A DNA stretch of 64,000 nucleotides from Phoronis australis (lineage: Eukaryota > Phoronida > Phoronidae): contig NMRA01000996.1 in assembly GCA_002633005.1 (NCBI GenBank), positions 6,435-70,434 on the forward strand. The letters are read 5' to 3'. The position numbers and the translations under genes are program-made. The notes below the pieces were generated by a model. It was not told the DNA's origin, did not search any database, and saw nothing but the letters and a program-made list of their open reading frames with translations. Positions 23,206-36,674 of this stretch are shown in pieces (position 1 is the first letter of the stretch; every line of letters begins with the position of its first letter).

Positions 23206-26128
23206 AAGTGTATGTTTTTATTCTGTGCTGGGGATGTCTTCATATGCGTTGTTGCCATGGACCTATAAAAAGTGCTGGGCTCTGGAGACAGCAACATTAC
23301 AGAAAAATGTTTGGTTTTAACTCCATGCCGGCGACAGCGATTTTTAAATCGAAGCTGGCCTAGCTATCTGTGTGGTTATTGCCGTTGTTCCCATGCTCAT
23401 TCGTGGGCATCACGACTCGCAACACTGACAGGCCGCGGGCTCAAATATGATTACTAAAGCTATATGTACATGTATGAACGGGTCCAAGTGTACATGTAGG
23501 TGAGCGTTTCAGTCCCCCTATGTGATGTGCAGACAACTTGTTCAGGATGATAAGTACGTTGCACTGCCCGTTCACTAGGTAACCTCGTCGCGCAGTGTAA
23601 CCCATCGGGTTGAAATCTTAGGAGTTTACGTCATGACCGTGCTGTGTCTCAAAAAGAATTTCATTGATAGGCCTACATCTTCAGAGATTTGATAGCCTTT
23701 AGTATACCTGTTGCTAAGAAACGAGCCAAAAATTTTAAGATATTTTTCTATTATTGGGGTTGTACGTGATGTGTTTAGACGGTGCTAATTCTATGTACTG
23801 CCAACAGTGAATACGAATGACCCAGGCTAACGTAGCCTTCGTCAGTGATTATTAAGTGCCTATTTTGTGAATATTGACCACCCTTTGGTTCAGTTGGTTG
23901 TGGCTCACATACATGTCTGCGGCATTTCGGAGTCTCGTGCAAGTGGGTCTGAGTTCATACGGCCTCAAAGCCGACGAAGGTTCACAAAGTGGGAAGTGCA
24001 ATTTATTGTCTTATTCTTCAAGTACTTGAGTGTGGTGCCCGTGTCCACTGTCTTCTCTGTCTGTATTATAACTGTCCAGTTCTCGCTCAAAACCGACCTC
24101 GTCTCCTAATCAGCTGTGTTCCGTCAAGTGACCTAAAGCATTTTCACGAAAGACGTCGCTCTACTCGGTTGGCGACTAGTCTTATAATACACGCAGTGTT
24201 GGCTAACGTAGTAAATGACATAAAGTCTTCCACCCATCTCATCATTTGGCGGGAAACATGGAAACAACATTTTTCGTCAAATTTAAGAATTCGCAATTAT
24301 TTGCCATAAATAGTGCTTATTTAGTTAAATTTTACGACATTCATTTCACATGAACTTACTGAAGTCTCAAAAACTAGGAAATGCATGGTGTAAAGAACTT
24401 GAAATCAAGGTAGGCCTACTCTCAATAAAACTATATTGTGAGCCGGTGGGGCCTAGTTGTTATGGTGCTTCATTTTGTCTTCGCCAAGCCTTGAGATCTG
24501 TACCGTTTGCATTCGCAGTGTACGTGTAGCTTTACATTTGCAAACATCCAACTGTTGAACTCATGGATGATTTATTTTAGGCCTATGTGGATCCTCAGTG
24601 CCAATCGGACCCGACCGCCACCACAAGTTGTAATCTGAAGGGTTTCATTTGTACGGTCATTTCCTCTTCAGGCGAACATTTTGCCCATAAATATTCATCA
24701 GTTACAAAAAGCCCACATCTAAAACTTGCAAATATACTGCTCTCTGCTCTCAGTCAGCGGTTAGAGTACATATGTTACCCGTAAGTCTTTGTGCTGGAAG
24801 GAAAATAAGTTATGAATGATAACTTTAATGAGAAAGGGAGTAATTAGCGTGCAAATAACAGGAGTAAATATTTTTCATTACAAAATGTCATTGTTTGCCT
24901 TGTGTGCATGTTTACCGATTTTTAAAATTTACTGTCGTACATGTACGTCATTTTGAGCAGGTATTTGTCCAAATATATACAGTTTCTGAGTTTGAGTTTG
25001 AGTTTCTCGCCGTTTGTGGACACGGGCGTCTGTTGGAACAATTAGATCAATTGTGATTTCAGGCGTTATGTGGTGCTATGCGCAGTCGAGAGCCATGGGC
25101 ACCTGTCAATAATTGCGACCTCTCTGAGGGGTGAATCAAATTTATTTAAACGTAGTCTCGTTCCCGGACGTTCTACGAAGGGCCATGTTGTTACCTATAC
25201 GATAACGTGTTCCACTAGTTTTGAGGTGATACATATCAGAAATACCGGTCTAATTTGAGCAAGTGTTCCGTTACCTTTTTGAGCCGGTGAATAAATTTCA
25301 TCTGACGAGACATTGGGATCTTTAAATTGCAACGATGTTCTTAAATTTAAGTAGATGAGCAGAAGTTCATAAGGGTACTAAATGTAGATGTCCTAAGTTA
25401 AAGTCAGCCAGTGAGCAGAACACTGGGGTCTGATGACTTGTACCAGGAAGAGATATCTCTTCCTGCTTGTACGGATAAATAAAAAACAATATGAAGGCTA
25501 TATACTGTGGACGGAATTGATCTCCTTGGCGCCATTTTTGTGGCGCTTTATTTCTATTTTATCTTACTTTGAATTTTATCATTTTTGACTAGCCGAACAG
25601 CGTCCAATATCTTCTTTATGGTGTCATGCCCTTATAATATCAATAAACTAGCGCCCTCCTCAGTTCTGTCGAAAATATTAAATTAGATTTAAAATATCTT
25701 AAGACCAGGCCCAAATGACTTACTTAAAATGACGCCAACATAACTTCTCACAAGGACTTCGTTTTCAAAAGCCATATATTTACAAAAATACTAGTTTTAA
25801 TCCACAATATATCAAGTTATTTTACCTGTGCCGACCCAAGTTCAACAGAAACCCCACTCATTTCACACAATGGGACCTCAGATCAAAGATAAATAACCCT
25901 CTTGACGACAGAGGGAATTCTACACTACATGACGGCCGTGGACCGTGCATCACGTGGATTTGTCAGTTGCACTGACTACTACATCTGCTAAAGAACTGGC
26001 GAGGTCTGGATACCGCAATCACTATTATGTGCAACACTAAGCCTGAGGCATCTGTACTTACTTTCGATCAGTGATAACCATTCAAACTGTGTTTAGAAAA
26101 TTACAAGGGACAATGTTAAAGTTTGTAA
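23206..26128. other. noncoding between genes; weak SINE-like remnants
   Basis: No supported exon. Stretches near 23870-23980 and 24440-24560 (gggcctagttgttatggtgc) look like decayed tRNA-type heads but lack clear A and B boxes. A gagttt triplet repeat sits near 24990. Confidence 0.4.
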
Positions 26129-26535
26129 TTTGCTGTTATTATTTATAATAGGAAGTCTTCCAACTTGGTCATGAAAAATAACATTTCTAAAGCGAAAGTC
26201 CGCCCCGTTGCACAGTGTAGTGTTGTGAGTTTGTATGCCCTATGAACGAATGTCTTCGTTCAAACGTCAAACAATGTTACATTGGTCAAACGGTTTGCAG
26301 TCTTTCCCGTCGGTTATCCATGCATCTTCAAAATGGCGCCATTCAAGATCATTTTCTGCAATGCCACGCACGTAAAATCACCCGTCAAGAAATTGTGGAA
26401 AACACGTCAATTTGCTACGTGGAGCAAGATGTGCTGCGTTTGAAAGTATTAGAGTCCCTTTTAATTGCTTTTGAGAAGCCTGTTTTGAATGAGCAGCAAA
26501 CAGGGTCGCGCCGCACGTTACACTTGTTTGCGTGA
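26129..26535 (+). pseudogene. Penelope-like retroelement fragment, GIY-YIG endonuclease end, frameshifted
   Basis: The 97-codon frame from 26242 encodes the C-terminal GIY-YIG domain typical of Penelope-like elements. Seen in order are CYIGQT (residues 12-17), SRRL with arginines at 23-24, a histidine pair in DHFLQCH, the catalytic-type glutamate E71 in KVLESLLI, and PVLNEQQTG, a stretch characteristic of the family near its end. Upstream in the same frame, CEFVCPMNEC supplies the usual cysteine-rich linker but is preceded by an in-frame TAG at about 26218. Farther upstream, a different frame carries the expected KSSNLVMKNN segment. A frameshift therefore lies near 26220-26230. The reverse transcriptase part is absent, so this is a 5'-truncated dead copy. 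Confidence 0.88.
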
Positions 26536-27786
26536 CTTTCCTGTTACCCCAATTCATTAGTCATTCTTTGCAGTATTTCACACTCGCCGTGTCTCACTGT
26601 TTGTGTCGTCAGCTTATACTCTGTGGTGGCATTACTGCGTCATTTTATCTTCACTTAAGAATGAAACAAGTATGTTTCGAAATATCGTGTGTCTTTTAAG
26701 TATGTCGCTAGGTCAGTTGCTGTATCTATGTTCAGTTGAGAGTAGAGTTTTGGTCCGAAAGTACGAACGTAACGGAATAAAAACTGTGAACAATGAAAAG
26801 CGTCGTGCATTTAACAAATTCAAGAAAGCTACCAATATACATAGGCTTTTAATTTAGTTACGTGTTGTCCGGAATATGTATAAATATTGAGAGCATTTTG
26901 TTCACGTATTAATTAGATTTTCAATTATATGTTTTGGTGAAGGTCTACGAATAGACGCTGATGTAACTTGAAGCAATTGCTGCAAGTTTCGTGAATTGAG
27001 AGAAATCCTCGATATTCAATGATCTTAATGTCATTAAGATTTCTAGAAAGACTTGTTGGAGCTCATAAATTTCGGGAGACTGGTAAAACTTGATAACGTC
27101 AGAGCTTATCTGTACGTTTCTCGGCATCAAAAAGGCATACCTAGCAGTGTCTAACTCTTAGAACGTATTTTCCACCCTGTGCCCCTTTCACTTGATATCT
27201 ACAAATCATGATCTTTAATTTTTTTTCTCCTTATTCTACGTTCCTTTTCATCTTCTCAAGAGCAGGATAATTTTCCTGAACCCCACTACATTGTTTTATT
27301 GCGCAACCGTTTTCATCACCTGTACATTATTGGCAACGCATGAAAATTAAAGGATTTTTTAATAATAGCCTTTCTGTAAATAAATATCTCCAGACTTGGG
27401 CTACAGGTAGAAACCTTATTGAACACTATTACGTAAATTATGCGTATAAAAATGGTCACTTCGTTGTAGTTGCTACGCTTGTTATCGAAATTTCAGGCTT
27501 CGTCCACGTTTAGGGCTTTTAAATCACGAGTCTTGATAAAATAATCGAGAGTATTCATTATGTACGTAAAATATAACATGTATTTATCTTAAAGCAATGT
27601 CATGTCGAAAACTAGAATTTATTCTAGCGTAACGTTATTGTTCATCGAATGCTATAAAAAGGTCCTACGATTTCCACAGTGCGACACATGGGAATTCTTG
27701 TGACACGGAACTTGTTCGAAAATCCTTTGTTACTTTTGGCACTGGGGATTACAAATGGTGTTTGTAGAGCATTGCCGCTGTCTCCT
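26536..27786. other. noncoding; 3' flank of the minus-strand gene
   Basis: 26536 onwards may hold the Penelope 3' end. The complement of 27295-27300 is AATAAA, about 490 bp beyond the stop codon of the minus-strand gene, and is the likely poly(A) signal. Nothing else is recognised. Confidence 0.4.
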
Positions 27787-28052
27787 TCACACCCTTTTTA
27801 CGTATTGTTTATTTGCTGCATCCCAGCTTGATATTTTATCCGTTGCACGTTCTTTTGATTTTGCTGCTCCAAGATCGTAGCTTCTTAAGTAGCTGCACTG
27901 TGCAAGTGCCTCTATTGAGTTTGGATCTGATGGCAATTGCTCCCGCCGAAACGAGCTGAGATCGAATATCGAAAGGCGAGGTACCTCCCTTGGCTTGACT
28001 GGTGGAGGTGTCTCAGGTTTAGGAGGGATGTATATTTCCGCTTTCTTGTCTT
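27787..28052 (-). CDS. coiled-coil gene exon 2 (C terminus)
   Basis: Two bases plus 88 codons including the stop. The pyrimidine-rich acceptor matches exon 1 in phase 1. It encodes a proline-rich start, then SIFDLSSFRREQLP, LRSYDLG and a basic end KQYVKRV. The frame extends upstream into the intron only by chance. Confidence 0.82.
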
Positions 28053-31000
28053 CTGAAATGTAGAAAGTGAACATTTTGATATTGGTTAATATTATAAAGT
28101 CAAATTGAGGATACAATTTTAAATTAACAACAGTCATCAATAGAACCCTACTTAGACACCCTGACCGGTCGAGTTTGGGGAAGTCGACCGGTTTGTTTAC
28201 CTCGAAATCTACCCGCCGGCGATAATCAAAGCCACCCTGTTGTTGCAGTTTATTATATCTTCCCAGACCACTGTTGTTACCCTTGGGTCGACAATAGTAT
28301 TTTTTAAATTTCGGTTTGTAAATAACATATTTGAATAGTTCGTGAAAAGCACGTCGTGATTAGGTTTTTCGATTTTGAAAAATGGGCGAGAATGTGACTT
28401 TTACTACAGTGTACCTAAACCCGTATGTTTAATGTTGCCATAATACGGTCCTCATTAATTCTGCTGGGTGTGTTACTTAATTAGGCTAATTACCAAACCA
28501 CCAGGCAACAGTTGGATTTTGAGGTAAGACAAGTGTCATCCACCGTACAATTCTTGCCATGTTGCAAGGTAATTAAATCAGATGCATGACTTATCCGGTG
28601 CAACTTGATTCGACGACCAGCTGATTGAGACCAGTTACTCGTTTCAGGAGGAGACAGTTTTACTAAATTTTAGAAGCGTGTAACACATGGCATCTTTCTG
28701 TACCTGACAGAAGTACTAGCGAATGTATTATTATTATATAAAAATCTCTCTGAATAGGTGCTTGCGTTGTGGGTCACATTTTATGACTTTGTTAAATCTA
28801 CTGCGTTGAAATTGTGTCCGACGGATTTACGGTTTTATTACTTGGCAATTGAATTAAACTTCTGATTACTGGTAGGTTAATTCAACAGTTTTTCTAAAAG
28901 TGTTTTCATTATGAGAAGTTAAACGTTTTTGTTATTTGACCCTGTTAGCTACAGTCACAGATTTTCTGTGACTGTAGCTAACAGGGTCAAATAACAGAAT
29001 GTTAATCACTTATTATTTTGCGATGTTAGCCCAGCAACATTTTATCATTTATGGGAAGGTGGTTGTAGCTTTGTTTTTTCGTGAAAACTAAGAAAAACAT
29101 TTATAAAGTATTATCTCATTGTTCACAAGAACAAACATGGCTACTCGGGCTTTTCCAACTTGTTGAAATACGCAATGGCTGCCACATTCAATGACAAATA
29201 ATGGCCGTGGTGGCAGAAAATTCACGTTAAAAGGATACCACATCCGGTTTTAGCCTATTCACAGATATCAAAATCGACACATCCTGTTCTCTTAGACAAA
29301 CTACATGTACATGCAATTATCAATAACGCTCGGTAACACTCAAAAGTTATACAGCAAAACTTGAAAACTCCTTACGAAGTCGCGAAAAGGGGCAACCAGG
29401 ACGAGAAGTAGGCTTTAGGTGATTTGCATGTAAACGACAACTAAGAAGCATAATTTTCAATCGGTGACGCAGACACTTGACGCGTTTTCAGTTGCAACTG
29501 TTCAAGAAGGACGCCAATAAAACATTATGTGACAAAACGAGTACTGTTTGAAATAACCAAAACATGGTTAAGTATCCTTTCAAATAACACTAAAATGAAC
29601 TCGTGTGTACCAAGATCAGATCATACCATTTCATGGGCGGCGTAGCACTGAAAAAAGTGGGGGCTATAGGCCCCCTCCAGCCCCTTATTGTGTGTCGCCC
29701 ATGCATTTTCGTAATAAAACTTTGCTGTTACTGTTTTAGTCCCCAAAAGTTTCACCTGTCATAACAACTGCAACTTTCTAAGAAAATAGTGTTCGCGTAG
29801 CCCCTAAACGCGGCATGCCATCGGCTATTTTGGTCGTGAGGGAATGCTTCTCTTTAATCTGCCTACATTGTATGCATCATTAGGCAACTCGTACGGTAAC
29901 ACTAATATTGCACGTAAGTGGACGAGAATGCGTACACCTTTCACCTCAAAATCCCTTGAGAAGTTTTCGGCACAACAAAGGCTTGATGGCGCCGTCACAG
30001 ATATAAATGCGCTCAGTAGTCGTTTTTCATGGGCTTTGCCAAATGTGCTTTACTATTGGATTAGACATTGCTGTCGTTACAACTCGCCTGTTGGCCTGTT
30101 GAGAGCACGAGTCAAAAACAAACAAATAATTGGTAAGGCAAATGACCAAATGACTGTTTTCAAAATTTCAAAATCAAATACTAGACATCTTCGAGTGTTT
30201 AAAATCGGTGCATTAATAGGGAAATAATTAGCGAATAGGTTTTCTTTAACAGCGCGGGTACCACATGCATTTTTATGAAAGGACGGGTTAGTCACAGCTT
30301 GGATTATAGCGTTGGGATGACAAAAGGCCAAATGTTAGCGTACGAGTTGCCCCATGTTCAAATAGACATATGTAGAAGTAGCACTCATTCAAGCACAATA
30401 AAATAATGCAAACTCCACTCTATCGTGTTGAAGGTATTTACATGTACAGAAATAGGAAAATTCTCTGCGCAATATAAATAAAAATCGTCAAATCAATATT
30501 TGAATTAGATTTACTTGCTTTGCACGCCAGTCAATTCCTCTAACGAAAATCGAAATTTGCATTTAATGCTGATTTCACGGGAAATACCAAATTCGTTTTA
30601 AGAATTCATAATGATGGAAATCAATTCCAGAAACGAATGTCAAAATTTACCAAGAACGCGTTTCTAAAACTTCTCAGATCGCCTTATGGCCTATTCAACG
30701 TATATCGACTTCGCAGTTGTAGTCCACAGCAGATATTAATTCGTTCAGACATGTCAATTAAGCTAATATTTTTAATCAGTCACGGCGCGGAAAAACGTAA
30801 ATAAAATGATTGTTTACGAACGTAAGCGTATGTGCTTGGGGCGCTTGCCTTTCAGATCATCGACGATATACAGTAAAGAGAACAAACGAGGAAAATTGCT
30901 AGTAGTCGTCAATGAAAACATGCAAACATGTAGCAAATTTCACGATTAGCTGAACATACTTTACAAACATGCGCATTAAATGAAAGTCATTCACTTTCAT

Positions 31001-34000
31001 AACGTTTCTCAAATAATGTTTATTATGTTTTATTAAGCAGAATTTTACATGAGTCAACAATGAAACATGTACGTGTAGTTGAACGTGTATTTGAGTTGCA
31101 GAAACGTGCCTTCCTTGTCGGACAGCTCAATACACTCTTGGTCAAACACTAGGCCTTCAATTGACAGTCGAAATGCGGGGAAATATTTCCCATCATAATT
31201 TGTGTCGTGAAACAGCTAAAATCTTCATTTATCACCAATGTTTGCCAGACACATTCGCTAAAATCAAGGACGATGACCAGTTAAATGTTAAGTTTAAAAT
31301 ATATTTATCGAGTGCGATTTCGCAGAAGGTTTGGTTGCTAATGTAAATTCGCGCTGCGGCTGATATAAAAACCCTTTCTCTCCGCTAATGTCGTTTTAGA
31401 TCAATTTTAGCTTGTACATGTACATACATGTACGTCCATTATCTAATCTAGCTCAAACTTTCAAGATCATTCTGCGTGCGAGATGTTTAGGGGTTTCAGC
31501 GGACCCAACGTGCAGTGTATTAGTTATCTGTCATATGCCATTCAGTAAGTGGTATGCCATGAATCTTGTAGAGTTATTCTTTTTGAATTACCTCGAATGT
31601 TTGGTAGTCTTTTTGGGTTTCTCGCGGCTCCTGCCAGAGTGCCATTTTGGTCTTGGGTCATACGGTGCTCACTGTGACAGGGTTTAAATCAATTTTGGCG
31701 TGTGCCTCGAACAACTGACCTAGCCTATTGTCGTCAGCATCCAGTGAGGAGGAGTTCTGGCGAGCCAAACCCAGAGTGTATTTTGTCTGGGGTTGTTTCC
31801 ACTGAGTGTTTGAGCCAACTCAATTTTGGAGGGTAATTTTGCTAGCGAGGCCTTTTTAGAGTGGATCTTGTTCGTCCTGGCTCATTCGGTGCTCAATGTG
31901 GCATTATCGTTAATCTTAAATTAGTTTCGGCGGGCTGGGTACCGCACATCTATTCTAGACAATTTTGGCCCCTTACAACGGGTTTCCAGGGGCCACACTC
32001 AGTGCAGAATACCGGTCAACACGCATTTCTGTACATACTGGATGAACTGTAGGCCTAAGTGTTCTTGTGGTCAGATGTGTGGTATACGCACCTCATTCAT
32101 ATAGTCTCAGTAATTGCTCTGGGCTGCCTGCCATTTCCTCTCGTCTTCCAGAAATACATACAACTTAACGTGGCGCTTTCCAGTCTCAGGTTAATTAACC
32201 ATTGAATTCCTCACTGAGCCTCTAAAATTTTGAATGATCTCGATCGATCTTTGTAATTATACAACACTCGCTTTCATTAATGGCCAAATCGGCTTTGAAA
32301 ATCCGATAACAGCTCATTTAGATTACATGTATAGCCTACTGTAACTGTTAACCCCTGCAACGTATTTGGGGAGGGTGCCAAAATATGGCTTGTAACATAG
32401 AAAACCAAGAAAAATTATGCATGTTGCACTTTGTCATAGAATAAAAGTATTCTCATGCCGTGCGGGCTGTTAAATATCATGCTTCAAAATTTACATAGCA
32501 AAGCGTGAGGCCGTCCCTGAATGTCACGTGGCTAAATATCCGGGAAAGTTGCAGGTCACTGGCCTCGCAGTTTTTTGCGAAAATATTAACGAGTAGGGTT
32601 TATTTCATTTGGGGTCGATTTCCATCTGTGTTGTTTTAAGTCAGTGCCTGCAAGACGTGCAAGCAATTTAATGAAGTCGAGTTTTTCACATCATCATGGT
32701 TTGCACTGAGTCAATTTTACGAACAGCTGATATATTGTGTTGGCATAGGCAGATTTGGGGGGGGAGGCTGGAGGGCAGGGGGCCCGCCCCCCCCCTTGGC
32801 TGCCGCAAGCAAAATGAAACAGCGTGAGGAAATATAAAGTTCAGTAACTAGGACCGGTAGCGGATGAGGCGGTGGCTCAGATCCCAGAGGAATGGTGTTC
32901 ATGTTTTTTTATTTTTTTAGTCCATTGATAGATTTTCTGAACGTAAGGTGCACGACCCAGCACCTGCAACTTTCGGGCCCCTGTGCACATACAATTTCGC
33001 GATGCCCTATTCCCCGAGGCAACACTGTTGTTGGGCCCCCCTCGTTATCATCCTAGATCCGCCTCTGATTAGAAACATTGTCTAAAACATACATTCACGT
33101 TTCAAACCACATATGAGGCTGTGACTGCGTAGGGTTCCAATCAGGGGCCCGTTCAGACGGCCTTGTGTGTTTCCACTGCAGACTATTATAACGCATGTGT
33201 TGTCAAATGAAGGTGCTTCGCGGTAATATACCGAGAGGTTACCGACCCACCTTCGCGTCAAAGTAAACTACATTTACATGTACAAAGACATTTACCTAAT
33301 AAGATCTCCTGAAGATCGTTGAAAAACAGCGCCGCTTTCTGTCTCTGTTGAACATCGAAATCCCTAACGTCCTTTAAAAATCGTTCCCTCCTATATTCTT
33401 CACGGCGAGACGGAAGTTGGAAGGAAGATCTCTTGTAGGGATTCAGCTCCGGCAGATAATCACCGGATTCGTCTTTTTGGTAAACTAAAACAGTTTCCTT
33501 GTTAAGCTGCTCCTTAAATACTTCTTCTTTTCGTTTTTTCTTGAGTTTATTTAGTTTGACCAGTGACACGGACTTATTGGACACTGGCGCAGACAAACTG
33601 GAGGCACTGTCATGTTGCGCGTGCTGACCTGACAACCAGGCTTCGTCTTCTTCTACCCTACTATTTGTGTCGTCATTGACTTGAAATGTGCGACATGATG
33701 ATTTTTTCGTATCATCATTAGTAAACACATTTTTCTCGACATGGTGTTGATCAATCGAGTCGTCATTCTTACAAACAGACAACGTGTTGTTATCAACGAT
33801 TGAGTGGTCGTTGATAACAGAAATGTTTGTTTTCGAATTAACCCCCGCCTGGTGCTTTTCGTCCGTTTGTTCGTTCTTTTCTTGATCGCACGACTGTAAA
33901 CTGCACCCGTCCTCCGTTACAGGATCTAATGTACTGTGTCTTAGCATGGCAGTTTTAAGATACATTGACCCCGTTCTAACTAATTTGACTGTTTGATTGG

Positions 34001-34826
34001 AAGTAACTGTTTTTATTTGACCATCACTTCGATCACGATGAGGTATGACAGGCAACACGTTATTGTTAGGATTTGTGCTATGGTTATCAAAAACGGCATT
34101 CAGGTCGGACCCTGTGCTCGTTGAAAATTCCATATCCTCTCCTGGAATTTTTTTACGACTTTCGACCGAGTCAGATTCACTTTTGCCTTTTATTAGCTGA
34201 GGAAAAGTTTCACTAGTAGATTGAGTCGCAGTTGCGTTTGCAGAAATCCCGGCGACGGTTGTCTGGCGTTTTTGGCAATCATCTTCTTCACCCTTGTCAT
34301 TTTCTTTCTGGACTGTAGGCTCTGTTGCTTCCACAACACTACCTAAGTTTCCCCCCATTGTCTTGCCACGGGCTTTCTTTTTATTTGCCTCTTCACGGGT
34401 GTCACCAAACATTTTAAGCACGCTACTTTTTCTTTCAGTTTCTTTGTCGCTAGAGAAATTCAGGTTCGCTTCAATTTTTGCTCTCAGTTTTTCTTGTTCT
34501 TTCTTGTATGCTTCTTTCTGTAGAACCTTCTTCTCCTTATTCACCCGCAACAAAGTCTTGTACATATTTTCTTGGTCTTTTCTCAAGTTGTTCAAAACAG
34601 TTTTTTGTTGTTTGTACCAGAAGTCCAACTGTTTTGTCAAGTCCTTGTGAGCAGTTGTGTTGAACGATTGGACTGACGAACTGAATTCTTTCCTGTTTAC
34701 TGCGTGAGCCTTCTTCAAATCGTGAAGCCTGTCTCCGTTCATTTTCCCTAAAGCGCCGTTCATTTCAGTCCGTTTGTTATACCGGACCGGAATGGCCGGT
34801 TCTCGCCAGTGAGCCATCGTTGTCAT
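27787..34826 (-). CDS. uncharacterised coiled-coil protein, two exons, 598 residues
   Basis: Exon 1 is 34826-33296 and exon 2 is 28052-27787. The donor ttattag|gtaaat and the acceptor ctacatttcag|aagac join in phase 1, the split codon giving glutamate. The first in-frame ATG (MTTMAHWREP) at 34826 is taken as the start. A second ATG lies three codons later, and the upstream frame stays open without a methionine. Residues about 60-120 are charged and heptad-like (LDFWYKQQKTVLNNLRK), a likely coiled coil. About 120-420 is rich in S, T, N, D and K and probably disordered. A lysine-rich patch (LNKLKKKRKEE) lies near 430. A conserved-looking C-terminal part follows (YKRSSFQLPSRREEYRRERF), then a proline run (IYIPPKPETPPPVKP) and SIFDLSSFRREQLP in exon 2. 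I do not recognise the family. A cytoskeletal or scaffold role is possible but unproven. Confidence 0.8.
28930..28996. repeat. perfect 31-bp inverted repeat, 5-nt loop
   Basis: 28930-28960 and 28966-28996 are exact reverse complements with atttt between them. The arms begin tgttatttgaccctgttagc. It sits in the 5.2-kb intron of the coiled-coil gene. An RNA copy would fold into a mismatch-free hairpin. Confidence 0.97.
28997..33295. other. intron of the coiled-coil gene; small repeats
   Basis: No exon is supported here. 29632-29705 is flanked by catgggcg and its complement cgcccatg, a tiny inverted-repeat element. About 31654-31700 and 31876-31930 are two diverged copies of a unit (cggtgctca) some 222 bp apart. 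32750-33066 is G/C-homopolymer-rich and ends in gatccgcctctg, resembling the element at 37565. The 127-codon plus-strand frame at 29844-30227 has no support. Confidence 0.45.
33296..34826 (-). CDS. coiled-coil gene exon 1
   Basis: 510 codons plus one base, the longest open frame in the window and far beyond chance. It ends at a gtaaatg donor; read-through would add about eleven cysteine-rich codons before a stop. Plus-strand frames within 34294-34663 are its shadows. Confidence 0.85.
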
Positions 34827-36629
34827 CCCTATAGTACGGCACACGAGGCGACTTACTGAGGATGTTCCCAGGAACGTTCTAACTGAAATATGTTCCTTTC
34901 CATACTTTCCCGAGTCTTGTAGTTAAATTCTCGGCCGAAACTATACAAACTAAATGACGTCACCGTAACCGCATCCTGTCAACTTTCAAACGTTGAAACG
35001 TTGTTAAAGTGTAGAAACAATTCATTACGGGTATAAACACCCCACGAGTTCGTCCATTTGTTCCTTAGCTTTGGGTCTTGCCAGAATGAAGCGCCGTTGT
35101 CAAGGCCGCTTGTTGACACGTTAGCAAGCCTCTGTCAATGCGAGGATCCCGCTAAGCAAATAGCGCTTGATTACTGAACACACAAGTTTAGTCGGTGGCG
35201 ATGATTCGATGAAATTGACAGTAAAGTACTGCTCAGTGTATTAACGTGAGTGCTCACAGATTATTGCCTCAGGCACATCCTACGTAGCGAATTGTCCGTA
35301 AAAATTTCTCTGTAGTTTCATTTCACTAAGGAAAACGTCTTACCGCTTGTTGACCGGACAGACCAATGTTTGCCGTTAAACTGGCATGTTCATTGTGTAC
35401 ATTGAGTGTGAATACATGTAAATGGCGACTTGTCATGTTTGTGTGTTGAGTATGAAAATGACATTTACTTTCTTTAAATAGCATCAGCCTGAGGAGTTTG
35501 TATTCAGCCCACCTGCCTGGACAAAAGGCAATTTCAAGCCGAGGTGCACTCCAATACTCAAGAGCAAATACACTACGTGAAGCAGCCCATGCATTTATTG
35601 TGTGAGACAGTTGCATTTTTCCGGATTCAAGTGATCTGTGATTTTATAGATAACTGGTACTGTCAGACAGTGCAATATTGCTGTTCACTGTACTTGATTT
35701 ACTGTCAAGTCAACGTCAGTGACAAAACTGGTACGGACTGTACCTAAGCGACTGCACTCTTTGTACGGATAATATTTTATAAATTTCTTTAACGTTATCT
35801 GAATGCCAAGGGAGAGCATGAACGCTCAAAGTATGCGACGACTGTCGTTGCAGGTATTGGTCAGGTCTCAGTGGTCGTTCCACTCTATAATTACGAGGCA
35901 ATTACGAGGTGAGCATCAGCAGAAATACCAACACGAAAACGAAGCGATTACTGCCGGGGTATAATTCGGTAGCTTGTCTAGTGGCTACGGCAATATCAGA
36001 ATAGGGTCGCTCTCATTGATTACGTTTCGTACCTCTAGTTGCAGTGATCACACAATTGTATAGAGGCTCAGCACTGTTCTGGCATGACTACACATTCGCA
36101 CCCAACTCCGAACTTTTCATCATTTGGTGCTCTCTAGAGTGATGAGAGCGCGAAAATTACTTTCGATTGACCCCCACTCAGATTTGGAGGACAGAAATTC
36201 AATTACTCAGTACACAGTGGTTCATTAATTTAAAATCAGGGGAGGAATCAATTTCACTACAAGTCCCTCCAATTGTTTGATTAGTTTAAGTGCAATTATA
36301 TATATTGGCTTTTTGACATCGCGACAGGGATAGAAATTCTCCCGCTGTGTCAGACGTATGTGACTAAATATTTCAATTTAATTTGCCCACCAACTACCTC
36401 CCATCACTTTTGGCACCTTCTCGTAGCTTTGTGTTGCGGCTTTTTATGGGCCATCTTACAAGAGATTTTACATGTTATATCTTAATTATGTTCACCCATA
36501 TTCTTTGTATTTGTATTCTTTCATAATAAATGACCTTATTTCGCCAACGTCGGTCTCCTTTCATCTCTGGTAATGAGCTTGTTACTCACGTATTTTACTC
36601 GGGACATATGTCGATCATAAATGTACTGT
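34827..36629. other. 5' flank of coiled-coil gene; otherwise nothing recognised
   Basis: The region above 34826 should hold the promoter and 5' UTR of the minus-strand gene. No TATA box or certain start site can be named. Frames at 35326-35901 show no family motif. Confidence 0.35.
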
Positions 36630-36674
36630 AGGTGGCGCTGAACGCCTGTCCAACACCTCGCTGGTTCCCTGCGT

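Noticed and set aside
29844-30227. 127-codon plus-strand frame
   Set aside because: No recognisable motif or splice context; it lies in an intron of the opposite-strand gene.
34294-34663. plus-strand frames of 118 and 61 codons
   Set aside because: Shadows of the coiled-coil gene's first exon on the other strand.
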